From the NCBI GenBank assembly GCA_026873275.1, contig JANTUC010000005.1, forward strand, positions 496,001 through 560,000: a DNA stretch of 64,000 bases, written 5' to 3'. Made by a program: the position numbers and the translations under genes. Shown in pieces: positions 1 to 12,049 of this stretch (positions are counted from its first letter, which is position 1; each line of letters begins with the position of its first letter). The notes below the pieces were generated by a model. That model was not told the DNA's origin. It worked only from the letters and a program-made list of their open reading frames with translations, and ran no database searches. Origin of the DNA: Pseudopithomyces maydicus. Lineage: Eukaryota > Ascomycota > Dothideomycetes > Pleosporales > Didymosphaeriaceae.

Positions 1-516
1 CCTACTCCACCAACACTATACAAGTGCACGCACTAACATTCCGACCCAGAGCTAACGTGCCGTCACAGATTAGCTAGCTCCATTGTCTCCGACTAAAGCC
101 CGACACTCTGCGCCCTAGATTCAGTAGCGCTCCCTAGAAATATCGAGCTGCACATGATGTATGGTCACGGAAACAAAAAGGTGTATATGTATAAGGTAGT
201 CGTATTGTAGGACAATAAGACAGGGATATCTAGGAAGCGCAAACCCACGGGCAAGTTCAAAACCTGCGCCAAAATGCTCCACCCAGACTCCTCACCATGC
301 CAAGCCGTCGCCATGCAAAGTCGAAAGAAAAAGAGGAAAATCGCTGGAGCGCGTTTGCCAGGGCCAAGACGCGTGGAGCACAGAGACCCCATCCACAGTA
401 TGCCAAGAAACTCATTCCATCCAACCCACTATCCAATGATCGGTGTGCGCGCAGACGGTCGTATCGGCATTGCAGGTGCAAAATCGTCACTTCCAGCGGA
501 TAAAAAATGGAGTCGT
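1..516. other. Left flank and 3' side of the E2 gene
   Basis: No convincing gene was seen. The open frames here are short, overlap on both strands and lack recognisable motifs. The part nearest 516 is presumably the 3' untranslated region of the minus-strand E2 gene. Confidence 0.5.
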
Positions 517-1136
517 CTAGAGACCGGCAGGGTCGAGCTCCTCGGGCGTCTTGTGGCGGGCAAGGACGAGGCGCTTGTACTCTTCCATGTCGCTGTCCCA
601 GAGTTCGGCGGCCTGGCCGTTGAGCGGGCTCGAGCTAGGATCATGTCAGTGTATCTATTCCAACCTTGATTGTATGCATCATCTCACTTGTTGGGCTCTC
701 CGAGCAAGCTCTGCAAGCTCAGCAGCACCGTGCCGATGTTGTACACGGCGCTCCACTTGTCCTTGAGGATGTCTAGGCAGATGCGGCCGCTGAAGTCGAC
801 GTTGGGGTGGTAGATGGGCGTCTTGAAGAGGACGGTGGGCGGCGCGTAGGGGTAATCGGTGCCGAACTCCATGCTGAGCTTGAAGACGAGGGACTCGTAG
901 GGGGTGGACGCGGGACCGTCGATGGTAGCCGTCCAGCGCGTCATGTTCTCGTCATCGGGGAAGGCAGTGATGCCCTCGGTAGGCTTCATCATGATGTCCA
1001 TGAGCTCCTTCTGGAGGCTACAACAGGGTGTGTCAGCATACCATGACAGCGAACGAGGGGTCAAAGCAACGCACCGTGTAGCCATAGACTGAGCTCCTCC
1101 GGCGCCGTTGGTACGGTTTGCGTTTGAGAGTGCCAT
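517..1136 (-). CDS. ubc11: Ubiquitin-conjugating enzyme E2, UBE2C/Ubc11 type
   Basis: An E2 that would take ubiquitin from E1 and pass it on with the anaphase-promoting complex; the UBE2C/Ubc11 group acts in mitotic cyclin destruction. Exons on the minus strand are 1136-1075, 1017-688 and 634-517 (169 aa); the introns of 57 and 53 bp have GT-AG ends and keep phase. The UBC fold is seen from about residue 22, with the YHPNVDFSGRICLDIL motif and catalytic Cys near 101. The C-terminal LLGEPNNSSPLNGQAAELW block, needed for a full fold, lies in the last exon after an intron and is easily missed. The short N-terminal tail before the UBC fold is typical of UBE2C. The subfamily name is inferred from motif similarity; E2 identity is certain. 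Confidence 0.9.
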
Positions 1137-2078
1137 TGTGCTTCTGATCCGACTTGGGGCGTTGGTGTTGGTACGAAAAAACCGTCGATTTGTTGGGTCG
1201 GCGGTGGTGTTGACAGCGTGGTACGAGGGCAAGCACGAGAAGAAGTACAAAGAAAAGGTCGAAGAAAGAAGAGTAGATGAAGTCTGACGATGAGAGTGAA
1301 TGGGCGATGCGCAAGTGCAGGCAGTCAATGTCAACCTCGATTGTTTACGCTTGCGCATCACCCCGGATACCGTCCCGCCTCGCTAAAGCTCGTGCGCGAT
1401 TCGCCCCGCCAATGGATGCGCGTCAGGGTCGCGACATTCGAGACGACAGCGCGTCGCGCATTTTGTTTCGTGTCGACAGCCACGCTCCGGTTCAGCATGG
1501 GTGAGAAGGGAGGGAGTTTTCCACTTGGCTCGTAGCTGCCAAATACTCGACGGGGAAGGAACGAAGAACACATGAGAGATGATTCATTAGGTGGATCACG
1601 ACACAAAACGTATCTCTGATCATCCTTCCTGGGTCCCGGACTGTTTATATAGGCGACAGGGAAAGGTTGAGCGAGTGTTTGCAGCCTAGACTAGCTTTTC
1701 CGCGTTTGCAGTGTATAAGCGGTAGGAGCGCGGTCGTTTGAAAGGTGAAGGTGAGATGTTGGGGAATGGTTGATTTGGTTGAGAACCAGTGCCATAGAAC
1801 TTGGAATAGGTAGTTTGCATGGCAGAGCCATTGGAATACTGTTTTGATATGGAAAGTAGCTACCTAGGGTACCCAGATAGACCAGTATCGGCTGCAGAAC
1901 CAATTCTCAGCTCGATCTTGAGTGATCAGCTCCCTCTAATATGAGCCTTGTTCTCATCCCGTCCTCGCATAGTCTTAAGTCTGCCTCGAGTGATGCACTG
2001 TAATGCTACATCGGCATGATTCTCTGACTGGAGCGATCGTGACTGTTATAATACTGACTTACCCAGGCCAGGCTCCGT
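1137..2078. other. Intergenic region, head of the E2 gene
   Basis: Holds the upstream region of the E2 gene and the 3' side of the BTB gene. The small frames here show no domain or conserved motif, and no gene is supported. Confidence 0.5.
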
Positions 2079-2961
2079 TCAACTGACTTCGGTGTGGTCA
2101 TGGTACCGCTCGCAGAAGTGCTGTTCCATATCCTTCTCCCACAGTTCAGGTGTAGAGAAACCATTCCACTACACAATCTGTTAGTATCTGGAACCTTGAT
2201 AGATTCTTGGGGATTGAATACTTGTTTTGATCCCGGAGCGACTTTTCGTAACCAGTATCTCTCTAGGAGATCCGTTGCTAATTCCTCTGATTTTTTGCAA
2301 ACCTCTTTGAGTTCACCCATACTGAACTCACAAGTGTCCATCAAAAGATCTAGCACGAGTCTTCTGAGTGGGCTATCAACTGAGTTGAGCTCATAGATTG
2401 CGTGTACGGTAGCGTAATCGATGTAAGGATTTGACTTGGCAGCCACGAAATAGAGTTCTAGGGCATAATCCTTCAACGTCGGAATTCCATAGGAATCAGC
2501 GAACTTGTATAAATGCACCGCATCAAGCTCATCTACACTATTCTTTTCATTCGGACCGGTTACGATAATTCCAGTGTTTATCCAGTTGTAGAACAGAGTA
2601 AAAGTTCGGACAGAGCAATCGGAAATCTTGTGGATGTATGAACTGCCTGCCCTGAGTGGGTCGTTCAAGACGCGGCCGAAGAAGCTTGAATGAAAACATA
2701 GCAGGTCGCGATAAACAAAGAATTTCTTAGAATGGACAGAGTCGTACTCTCTATCCTCATCCTTGCTCGTCTCGATGACATCGATGGTCATCATGCTGCC
2801 GTAGACGGATCTGCCCCGAGTTGTCAGCAAATATGCTCGAGAAACCTCGCAATTCGAACAAGGCGACCTTACACAGGTGGCTTCAGACCGGGGTTCTTGC
2901 ACGGTATACCATCAGGGGAGATATAGTGGGTGAATGGGTTGGGAGTGGTTGCGGCTGCCAT
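2079..2961 (-). CDS. BTB/POZ domain protein
   Basis: Probable protein-protein interaction adaptor of the large fungal BTB family. The model uses exons 2961-2873, 2810-2222 and 2168-2079 (255 aa). The BTB fold spans roughly residues 30-130: a strand reading SMMTIDV, a 'FFVYRDLLCFHSSFF' segment matching the usual 'F.VHK.lLc..S.fF' element, then helices with 'LYKFADSYGIPTLKDYALE'. The open frame runs on through 2006, but a better C-terminus appears if a 53 bp intron (2221-2169, branch-like ACTAAC before TAG) is removed, giving an ending of NGFSTPELWEKDMEQHFCER. Partner and pathway cannot be read from sequence. BTB identity is firm; the last exon is inferred. Confidence 0.8.
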
Positions 2962-3274
2962 TGTCACTGTTGAAATTATGGTAGATAGTGGAGTTAAGAG
3001 GGTAAAGGATAGATTTTATACCTTAGGTGGTACGTTTGTCGCTAGGTGAGAGGAGAGTGACCTAGTGTAGTAGGTGAGAGAAAACCTCATACACCATAGA
3101 CTCCAGATCATAGAGAATATAAACTCATCTTCGCCCGGGGAACTTATTTTATCGCACCGCGCGTGTACAGCACTTCAATCTATAGTATAGATGGATTCTG
3201 TGCACTTTCCAGCACACGTACAAATTTTTGTACATATACAAGTACTACTATACAAAGCGTAATTCTACATCGGC
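2962..3274. other. Short intergenic region
   Basis: Upstream of the BTB gene and downstream of the ThrRS gene. AT-rich with no coding signal. Confidence 0.5.
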
Positions 3275-4882
3275 CTAAACCAACTCCTCTACCAAAGAAA
3301 CGAAATACTTTCTCGCATCTTCCTTTGACATGGTGACGTTGATGCTGCCTTTCATCCTATCCCCATCTGTTAGTTCTCTCTTGAGAACTCTACTGAGGAC
3401 ATTTTGCATGGCAGGCTCATTGGGCTGTTTCGTGACCTGCAACCGCACAGTCTTAGACGCGACTTCCTCGGGACCGATGATAACAACATGGTTGTATTTC
3501 TTTTGTCTCGCGTCGTGAAACTTGCGTCCCAGCGTACGGGCAGTAGAGTCGATGTCAACTGGGATATGGGTATCGTGAAGTTTCTGAGGTGTAGGCTTCC
3601 CTTGACCGGCTGGTGTCTCCGGAAGCCCCGCAAGAGTGTCCTTGACGCGAGCGGCGTAAGCAAGTAGCTCGGGGTCATCGTTCAGAGTCATGATCAAAGC
3701 AGGCCGCGGCGAAATCCAGAATGGGAAGACACCGGCATAGTGTTCGAGGAGAAGGGCCATGAAGCGTTCCAAGGATCCATAGATGGCGCGGTGGATGATG
3801 ACAGGTCGGCGCATGGAAGGATCGATATTCTTGTCTCCAGCAGATATGGGGCCTGCCTCGAGCTCCTGCGGGGATGCTTGATACTGAAGGTCAAATCGCT
3901 GGGGCAGCTGGAAGTCGAGCTGAATAGTAGCCGTCTGGTGCTCCTTGCCCATCGCATCCTTCAAGATGATGTCGATCTTAGGCCCGTAGAAGGCACCATC
4001 GCCCTCGTTGATAGCCCACTCCCTTCCACTGTTGTTCAAGGCGGTAGTCAATTGCTCTTCAGCCCGACTCCATTCCTCTTCAGTTCCAATGAAATGATCC
4101 TCTGGCCGCGTTGACAGCAGCAGCTTGTATGGACCAAGGTCGAAGGTATCGTACACCATGCCTACGAATTTCAAGGTCTGCTCGATTTCAGACAGAATCT
4201 GATCCGGTCGACAGAATATATGCGCATCGTCTTGATGGAATCGGCGCACCCGTGTTAAACCAGTCAGAGACCCAGATACCTCGTTCCGGTGCAGGGAGCT
4301 GAAATCAGCAAACCGTACTGGTAGGTCCCTGTAGCTCTTGATATCTCCCTCACCGCGGAAGAGCAAGCAATGCCCTGGACAATTCATTGGCTTGAGCCCA
4401 AACTCTTCATCCTCTCCAACTTGCGCATTCTCTGTTTGTCCTGTTGCGCCTCGCCCTTGCACACTGAACATGTCCTCCGCATAATTCTCCCAGTGACCTG
4501 ACTTCTCCCACAGAGACTTCTTATATATATTTGGCGTGATAACCTCCTTGTATCCGAATTGTGGGTATTGTGCTCGAAGGAAATTTTGAAGCTTGTTGAA
4601 GATGTAAGCGCCGTTCGGGAGCAGAAGCGGTGACCCGGGGGACATGGGCGACGTCATGAAGAGATCATGAATCTTCGCAATCTCTCGGTGGTCTGCGCCT
4701 GCGGGAGGCTTCGGGGGATTCGATGTGGTAGGGTTCAGTTGCGCATTCTGGGGGAATTGCTGGGGAGCGGAGCATGAACAGCTCCTGATAGTGGTATTCA
4801 CATGGCTGTGGGCTATTCGAGACCTCGGAAAGGCCCGCGCAAGGAGACCAGATGCGCTGTGGAGCTGGCGTATACGATGCAT
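3275..4882 (-). CDS. MST1: Threonyl-tRNA synthetase, mitochondrial
   Basis: Charges tRNA-Thr with threonine, most likely in mitochondria. A single exon encodes 535 aa. There is no N-terminal TGS/editing region; the protein begins with an Arg/Ser-rich, acid-poor leader suited to mitochondrial import and passes straight into the class II core, as in yeast Mst1. Visible landmarks are the zinc/threonine site MNCPGH at about 166-171, motif 2 (FSSLHRNEVSGSL followed by RRFHQDDAHIF), motif 3 near HRAIYGSLERFMALL, and an HGTP anticodon-binding domain over the last 130 residues. It is divergently transcribed from the membrane-protein gene at 5304 with 421 bp between starts. Confidence 0.92.
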   Translation of the reverse strand: MHRIRQLHSASGLLARAFPRSRIAHSHVNTTIRSCSCSAPQQFPQNAQLNPTTSNPPKPPAGADHREIAKIHDLFMTSPMSPGSPLLLPNGAYIFNKLQNFLRAQYPQFGYKEVITPNIYKKSLWEKSGHWENYAEDMFSVQGRGATGQTENAQVGEDEEFGLKPMNCPGHCLLFRGEGDIKSYRDLPVRFADFSSLHRNEVSGSLTGLTRVRRFHQDDAHIFCRPDQILSEIEQTLKFVGMVYDTFDLGPYKLLLSTRPEDHFIGTEEEWSRAEEQLTTALNNSGREWAINEGDGAFYGPKIDIILKDAMGKEHQTATIQLDFQLPQRFDLQYQASPQELEAGPISAGDKNIDPSMRRPVIIHRAIYGSLERFMALLLEHYAGVFPFWISPRPALIMTLNDDPELLAYAARVKDTLAGLPETPAGQGKPTPQKLHDTHIPVDIDSTARTLGRKFHDARQKKYNHVVIIGPEEVASKTVRLQVTKQPNEPAMQNVLSRVLKRELTDGDRMKGSINVTMSKEDARKYFVSLVEELV

Positions 4883-5303
4883 TGGGAAAATAGCGAGCCT
4901 CAGAGCTTCGCGTGAGCTTCGCGGACGCGTAGAGCCTAGCGCCTTGGCGTACCAGTCTCACATCTTATCAGATTATGACGTAGTCACACCAGCGAACATA
5001 CACCGAGTGTACATGAGACAAAGCGCAAAGACATGATTTAGAACCGAGTAGAGACATTCTAGCATTGAGATCAAGAACATTCCTCCACAAATCAAGTGAC
5101 TCATGCACATTCCTATAAATCTGTGTTTGATTGGCCAGCACCACGTCACACCTCAAGGAAGTGGCAACCTCGATCCCAGCCTCTCTCGTGAATGTGCATT
5201 ACAACAACTTTTGAACATCACAAATATCCTTAGAATAGCCCCTTAAACCCCTTATTTACCCAAGGATACCCTACCAATACCCTAGATCAAGAGAAGGAAG
5301 TTT
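4883..5303. promoter_or_regulatory. Divergent promoter region (ThrRS / membrane protein)
   Basis: The 421 bp between two divergent start codons must hold both promoters. No specific binding site was recognised. Confidence 0.5.
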
Positions 5304-7040
5304 GTGTATACCATGGCAGGCGCGCGAACGCGGCGGCACGACGGCAGCTTGGGCGATTCTTGGGGGACTGCAGACTACTCAGACGATAACGTGTCTGTGG
5401 GGTCGGTAGATTCTTTTTCCGATACTGGGAGCCAGCGCGATTATTTTGAAGAGCATGGGCGCGACATACTAGACGAAGACGACGAAGACAATATGGCGAC
5501 GCCCATGCCACATCCAAGGACCACGCCGTTTCCACGCAACCCCCAGGATACACCAACCAAACATTCAGCCACGCGCGCCCCAGGGAATGCGCAAATGCCA
5601 AGGAGTGGCTCGAGATCATTCCAGCAACCTACATCGCAGCAATCACCCGAGCCTGCCTTTATAATGCCCTCTCTCAGCGCGTCGGCGGACGGGTTCAACA
5701 ACGCGTCACCCCTACAAAATTCACGATTCAGACCCAGAGGATACCGGCAAACTTCAACCAGTAACCAGACAAGACGAGCGAGTATGCGCACAGGTTCAGT
5801 CCCAACAGGCGACCGGCGGCCTGTTCGCCGCTCCCGTTCCTCTCAATACGAAAAGAAAGAGAACGTCAACCCCACTCACTTTCTCTCCCTGTTCTGGGAG
5901 AACCTCGCACGCCCTATCCTTGGCTACATCTTCGACATCTTCAGGATCGGCATGAACGGTCTCAAGCCTATCTTCGGCCTCGCCGCGCCCATCATCGTCC
6001 TCATCCTAGCCCTTAACATCGGTTCCACATATTTCAAGACCTCTTTCCAAAACGCCGTGGCTCCACTCTGCGCCCTCCCCTTCTCAGGATACGTCGTCCC
6101 GTTCTGCAAGACCATACAGCCGGACCAATATGCCGATTTCGAGCAGCTTGTCGCGATCCAAGACTCCTTCGAGGACATCCTGGCCAAGAACCGCGACTCA
6201 TACGCGCTCCCCGTCAATATGAAGAAGTCCCAAGTCGCCATCCGCGACCTCCGCATACAAGTCCGCTTCTCCAACCTCCCCTCCAAAGCCGAGCTCGAAA
6301 ACGAATTCGACAGCTTCCTCGAAACCGCCCGCGAAGCCTCAGACCAACTCGCAAAGTACAACGCCCGCATCGGCTACGTAACCGACCAGCTCATCTCCAC
6401 CAACAAGTGGACGCTCAATATTCTCAACGGCCTCGCCGCCTCCGAATCCCCCAAACGCACCTCCCTCCCCTCCTTCGCCCACCTAAACCCCTTGTCCATC
6501 TTCCTCGGCCCGCCCGAAACCCTCCAGCACCGCATCTTCTCCCAGTACATCAACCACGTCACCAAGGCAAAGGACGACATCTCCAGCCTCATCACCTTCA
6601 GCGAGTCCCTCATCCTCCTCCTCAACAACCTCGACAACCGCCTCGACGCCATCCTCGAAATCGCCTACCGCGACGACAACCGCCTCATGCGCGATCGCGA
6701 GGAACTCCTCTCCCAGCTGTGGTCCAGGCTCGGCGGCAACCGCCTCCCGAAGGCCACAAATGCCGCGTCCCTCCAGCTCCTGCGCGACGTCCTACGGTAC
6801 CGCGCGACCGCCGTGCAGCTCGTGAGCGCCACACATTTGAAGTTGCGGGAGATTGCGCAGGGGCTGGAGAATCTGCGGGATGGGGTCGCGGCGCCCGAGC
6901 TCGCGGGGTATAGGGAGGATTATCCGCTGCAGTGGCATATTGAGGTTGTGGGGAGGTCGGTGGAGCGGCTGAGGACGGCGAGGGGGAGGCAATGGCAATT
7001 GAGCGGGATGTTATTCAGCAGGGGATTAATGGGGGATTAG
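5304..7040 (+). CDS. Membrane-anchored coiled-coil protein, unknown function
   Basis: A 578-residue protein encoded by one uninterrupted frame; I do not recognise a named family. Residues 1-190 are polar, with acidic and Ser/Arg-rich low-complexity stretches and many potential phosphosites. A single strongly hydrophobic segment follows at about 225-250 (FGLAAPIIVLILALNIGSTYF). The remaining ~320 residues look mostly helical, with heptad-like stretches and two Cys shortly after the membrane segment. The layout suggests a type II or nuclear-envelope/ER anchored protein, but that is inference. Codon use in the 3' half is strongly C-ending, like a normally expressed gene. The start at 5304 lies just after the divergent promoter and no upstream in-frame ATG is better. 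Confidence 0.75.
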   Translation: MYTMAGARTRRHDGSLGDSWGTADYSDDNVSVGSVDSFSDTGSQRDYFEEHGRDILDEDDEDNMATPMPHPRTTPFPRNPQDTPTKHSATRAPGNAQMPRSGSRSFQQPTSQQSPEPAFIMPSLSASADGFNNASPLQNSRFRPRGYRQTSTSNQTRRASMRTGSVPTGDRRPVRRSRSSQYEKKENVNPTHFLSLFWENLARPILGYIFDIFRIGMNGLKPIFGLAAPIIVLILALNIGSTYFKTSFQNAVAPLCALPFSGYVVPFCKTIQPDQYADFEQLVAIQDSFEDILAKNRDSYALPVNMKKSQVAIRDLRIQVRFSNLPSKAELENEFDSFLETAREASDQLAKYNARIGYVTDQLISTNKWTLNILNGLAASESPKRTSLPSFAHLNPLSIFLGPPETLQHRIFSQYINHVTKAKDDISSLITFSESLILLLNNLDNRLDAILEIAYRDDNRLMRDREELLSQLWSRLGGNRLPKATNAASLQLLRDVLRYRATAVQLVSATHLKLREIAQGLENLRDGVAAPELAGYREDYPLQWHIEVVGRSVERLRTARGRQWQLSGMLFSRGLMGD

Positions 7041-7775
7041 GGGATAGAGGGGCGAAGGGGATTGATGGGTCGAGGGGTGAGATTCCGACGGTGTATCCGG
7101 CGGTGTAGGGCACCTCTCTGAGACGGAGCAATGGAGGTAAAGGGGTGAGTGTGAGACGTTTGGGTGGTAACTCTCTATCGGTGTGGAAGGGGCGGTAGAT
7201 CGTTGTTGGATACACACGTACATGGCTGAGGTATACGTGCGAGACCGCTCGGTGGATGTATGGATGGTTACCGGTCGTAGACGTGGACACGACCGCAACG
7301 TTTTTTGCAAGGGAGCTCCCCATTTTCTCATTCTCTTGTATAGGACAGCTAGATACCCCCTATACGAAACTCTCCTTTAACCTTCCCGGTGCCCGCACAT
7401 GTGTGTATGAAAACAGTGACATATCAGGTTATCTGCAATCTTCGTTCAACCCCATTACGACGTAAATCCATGATATCACATACTAATCTATCCTACCAGC
7501 CAGCCCTCATGAACGTAAACAGTATTAACCATATCCCCGTTCCCCATTCCCCGGAACCCGGAACCGCGCCGACCCAGGCAAGCGCCAATACCCCGCTAAC
7601 CGATAACAATGATGCAGAGGTATCATTTGCAAATAAAGCTCAAACCTTGACGTACGTAAAGTATTAAAGCAAACCGTGTCGAAAAACTTCACACGGTGAA
7701 GTTACGTTCTACCCTTTCCTTCGATGAGGCGATTGGTGAGGTGGATGATATGGACGGCCGTTTCGGCCGACGGTT
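7041..7775. other. Convergent 3' intergenic region
   Basis: Lies between the 3' ends of the membrane-protein gene and the Ync13-like gene. No coding signal. A GC-rich inverted repeat (cggccg..ttt..cggccg, about 7754-7769) sits just downstream of the Ync13-like stop codon and could form a hairpin in that transcript. Confidence 0.4.
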
Positions 7776-10700
7776 CTAACGTCTCGGCCCCCCAATGCCC
7801 ATCCCCACACCCGTCATTCGGCCCCCGCCCGCGTTGAGAGACTGGCGGACGATCATTTCGGCGGCCTGCGCGGCTGCGAGTCGTTCCTGTTGTCCAATTA
7901 GCATGCTTGCTTATGACAGTCGGTATGCTTTAAGAATAGGGAACTTACCTTCTGCCTGCTGCGATCCCGCAGGTACCTTTCCGCCTCTGGCCTCATACGC
8001 AGTATACGCAAGATCATGTCGTCGCTAGGATCAGCTTGGGCCTCCTTTCTCTTCTCGATCTTCGCTTGACGCATAGTTCCCAAATTCCTGCTCAGCATGA
8101 TCGTCTTGTGCTTCCTGCTTGGCATACCGACCAGTCCTGCTGCGCCGCCAAACTGGTGGCCCATAGCCGCCGGTGCTGATAGCCTGTTCATGCGAGCGGC
8201 CTGTTCCTGCTGGCGAATCTGCGTCGCGGCAGCCATACCTTCTGATGTGCGGATCAAATCATCAGTCGATTCAAAGTAGAAGAAGTTTAGGTTCTGAAGC
8301 TCGTGGTACTTTGGCGACTTGAGTACGTCGATAGGGACACCGTCTGAGTTTCCGTCTTCGTCTGCAGCGTGGAAGAAGTCGAACAGGAGCTGCAGCCATT
8401 TGAAAACGATGTCAACCTCTTGGCGCGTAAGTGGGCGTTGCTGAGACAGTTTGTCGGAGAGCGGGGGGACGAGAAGGGCTTCGATTGTGGCCAAGACTTC
8501 CTTCCAGAGACGGGTCATGACCATGATCATCGCTGGGTCCGTCAACGTCTGCTTCATGAGGGCAAAGTTCTCGTTGAAGTAGTCGAAGAGAGGTTCGAGC
8601 GCTCGCGTAACATCCTGCTGCGTGGGCGCTTGAACGACAGACTGGGGACGCGCGCCAGTGCGGAAGAAACTAGTGACAGAGGACACAGTAAGACCGCCAC
8701 TGAGCATAGCCTTGAGAGCTCTCCGCGACAGGCTGTGGTTAATAAATGCCGAGAGCTAATGTTGTCAGTTTCGCCGTACTGTAAGACTGCTCATACGTAC
8801 CTTGTCGGTGATCGTCCGCGTCATGTCGCGCTCAGTCCTCTTAAGTGTCCTAAACGCCTTTCCAAAATAGAACTGGATATCGTCACGTTCTCCCTCCATA
8901 CTAACACGAAGAAGCAACCGGCCTTGAGTATCCAGATCTAGCCAGTATTCACGAGGCATATAATCTCTAAAATGTGAAGGGTCTAGCTTGAGCGATGTAC
9001 GACCAACGCAGTCGTGGTCACCAAGTGTGTCCCAATCCCAAATTGTCGCAATAATATTAAGAGGTCCAGTCGTTGTGATATCGATCGTCTCATCCCATCG
9101 TGGGTTCAAGTTGCCGTAGATCACACGTGTCTTGGCAAGACGCTTTTGGTACTCATCACCGAGAACGACGTATGGGTCACTGAGACCGTTGATATCGCAC
9201 GCTTTGAGGTCCTCGGCTTCGATGATCTTGATGGTGAAGACGTAGTTATTGTTGTTACGTAGACGTTGCTGGGGAGGAGGCGCATGCTTGTTGATAACCT
9301 CGGCGCATGCATCGACATTGATCTCCTTTTCGAGCTTGTCCAGTTGCATCATTGCGTATTCAATGTTGTTTAGCTTGATAAGTGACTACCAAACGTCAAT
9401 AAGATGAATCGAATAAAAAGTTGTTTAGCTTACCTCTGGGTAGAAGTTGAATGGCTCAATCTTTTCTTTCTGATTATACAGATCTTTCGCCATGGAGATC
9501 CATTTTTCTTGACGCGTTTGCCGGGCCGCAGCTTCCTGCTCGGGTGTCATGCGGTCCATTTCTCTGCTGAACTTCTGCTCCACAAGTTCACAGTATCTCG
9601 CCAGGCCAATTCCTATCGACTTGGAAGTTGCCGTCATGAACTTTGCGTACTGAAGGTCATCATCCCAGTTCAATGACACAATCTGCTCAATGCTCTGCTT
9701 GAAAGAGCGGAATATGTCCACGACAGACACGCTGTGGCGCTCATCGTCCATGGGCACAGGATTTGGCGATTCAATCTGGAACTGATCCGCCTTGAAGGCA
9801 TTCTCCACCCAGCCGATAAGATTGGCATCTGTGCGTTCTATCCACCTCCACACAAAGTCTTGCAGTAGTCCTTCAATATGGAAGCCGAACTTTCGGCTTG
9901 GAAGAGCGTCGCCGTGAATCCGTCGGATCTCGACAAGCTCCTTGTATAGCTCAAAACCATCCTCGACAGGAACCTCCTCGCCCTTCTCATGAGCCACGTC
10001 CAAGATTCGAGATACCAAATCCCTCGCGTCTGCCGCATATGCTGGGAACATCTCTTCGACCAGGCACATCATAGGGCTAGCCCCCATGATTTCAGGATTC
10101 TTTTTGTAGCGCTTCTGTATCTTCTCGCAGAGTTTGACCACAGCGCGACCCAGTTCGATGACGTGATAGAACTCCCACTCTTCCTTTGTTGCCGGTATGT
10201 GTTTAGCGAGCAGCTCGCGATACTTTTCAGAGGCTTTTTCCCGAAGTGCTTTTTTCAGCTCTACTGTGTATTGGTCCAGGGCGTCTGTATTCTCCTGGAA
10301 CAGCGGATCCTCGTATATGTGAGCAGTGAGCACATACATCAAAGGGCCAAGTGGCGGCGCTTTTGCTTCGTACACGTGGAGCAATGTTTCGTACAATTCA
10401 CGCAACAGGCAGTCATGAAGCGTGCTTAAAATGTGTTGTTTAAGAGCATAGTCGTGAACAGTCCATTTTGAACTGTCGAACAGCGAATCCGAGACAGCAA
10501 CCGCCTGACTGAGACGGTGCGACTTCTTGTCTGTCGGCGGAGGCTCCCTAACGTAATTGAATGCCGCATCTAATGTGTCAAGATCAACCTCTTGGTTTTC
10601 GTACTTTTCCTTCACCACATCGAGGAAAAGCACTAGTCTCGAGAACTGCGGAAGCCTCCATCGCAGAGCGATCTCGGTTAGTAGCTCGGTGGATTGCTTG

Positions 10701-12049
10701 GACAGAAGCTTAAATGAAGGAACGTCACTTGTTGCCTCGGATGGTTGCAATTGGGCATCTGCTAGATCATACGTCAAAGCTTCTTTTAAGATGGCGCGAT
10801 AGTATGCTCGTGGATCTGAGGGGAGGAATGTAAACGGTACATCATCTTCTCCACCTGCGTCTTGGAGGTTGAGACCGCTCATATCGACTGGCTGATCAAT
10901 CACGTACGACGAGCCGTTCGGGATCGCGTTCGAATCTCGTCTTGTGGGGTCATGATAGCCGGCTTCGGCAGGAGCGTGCGGCTTGAACTGCGGAACGGAG
11001 CCTCCTGGAGTGCTTTTGGCTAACTCAGGATTGGATTGCACAATCGCAAGGATCATCTGCGACATATCTTGGACCTCTTGGTGCTTCCATGCTTGATAGG
11101 CATCGTCCAGATCAAAGTCATCGCTGTTCAACGTCTTGTTGCTCATCAGACTCAGATGGGCCTGGTATGTCTTGAGATCTTGCAGTGCCGCCTTCTCCGT
11201 CCAAATAGACTTGTATCGATTGATGTCATTCTGGACATCCTGGTAGGACACGGCAAATATGCGGGAGACGACCAAGACTAGCGGCATGTCCTTGACTTCG
11301 TAGCTGCGAGGGACCTCGACCTCAATAGTAGAGCCTCCCTGGCCACCGTTCCGCTGGGCTTCAGATGCCAGATCCTGGTCGTGCATCAGAAGCTTCTTCT
11401 CCATGGTCTGCAGGCGAGTCATCAGCTCCGGCCGGTCTCGTGCCCAGTCATGGTCTCGGAGGGTGGAGCTGATGAGTCGGATGAAAAGCGCAACGTGGCG
11501 ATCCACCATCAGCTTGTAGCTGTCATCGCCCGGGGGCTTCCCCTTGGACAGCTCTTTGGTGGCACTGGAGAAAAAGATGAGCAACAGGTCCTCGACTCGG
11601 CGGTCCTTCTCCATGGACTTGCGGAATTGCGGCTTCTTAAACTCGTTCAGGAAGACGGCAAAGGTCCGCTTGACGGTGGCGTCTCTGTACTCGGGCATGC
11701 GCTCGGTGCCGACCAGCACGCCCGTTATCCGCTTGTCGAGCTCGCTCATGAAGTCCTTGGGGAAGCGGGTGCTCTTGGAGTCGCGGATCAGGGAGAAGTC
11801 CTTCATCAGGTCGTTCACGGAGGTCGAGGAGCGCTGGACGGGCTTGGGCGCGGCGGGCACATGCTGCACTCGTTTCTGGCGGGGCTGCAGCAGATATGCG
11901 AGGTAGGCGGCGCGGAGGGCATAGAGATAGGCATCTTGGGCGGATATGTTGCGCTGCTTGCCACGGGCTGAGCCTGAGCCCCGGCGTGCGACACGGTCTC
12001 CCCGCTGGAGGCTGTTTACACGGCTGTTGGTTCCCCGGCCCTGATCCAT
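7776..12049 (-). CDS. ync13: Munc13/UNC-13-like MUN-C2 protein (Ync13 family)
   Basis: Likely vesicle-priming/tethering factor at the plasma membrane; fission yeast Ync13 is the nearest named family and supports secretion and septum integrity. Exons are 12049-9434, 9385-8801, 8755-7949 and 7886-7776 (1372 aa); all three introns (48, 45 and 62 bp) are phase 0 with clean GT-AG ends. The order is a basic, Ser-rich N-terminus, a long MUN region, a C2 domain starting near residue 920 (YVFTIKIIEAEDLKACDING, then LSDPYVVLGDE with Ca2+-type Asp residues), and a second helical MUN/MHD2-like region. The extreme C-terminus is Gly/Arg-rich. An in-frame upstream start at about 12115 exists; 12049 was chosen as the first ATG followed by the MDQGRG segment. 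Confidence 0.87.

Noticed and set aside
6407..6913. 168-codon plus-strand Pro/Arg-rich frame
   Set aside because: It is an out-of-frame shadow of the membrane/coiled-coil gene with a composition set by that gene's C-ending codons.
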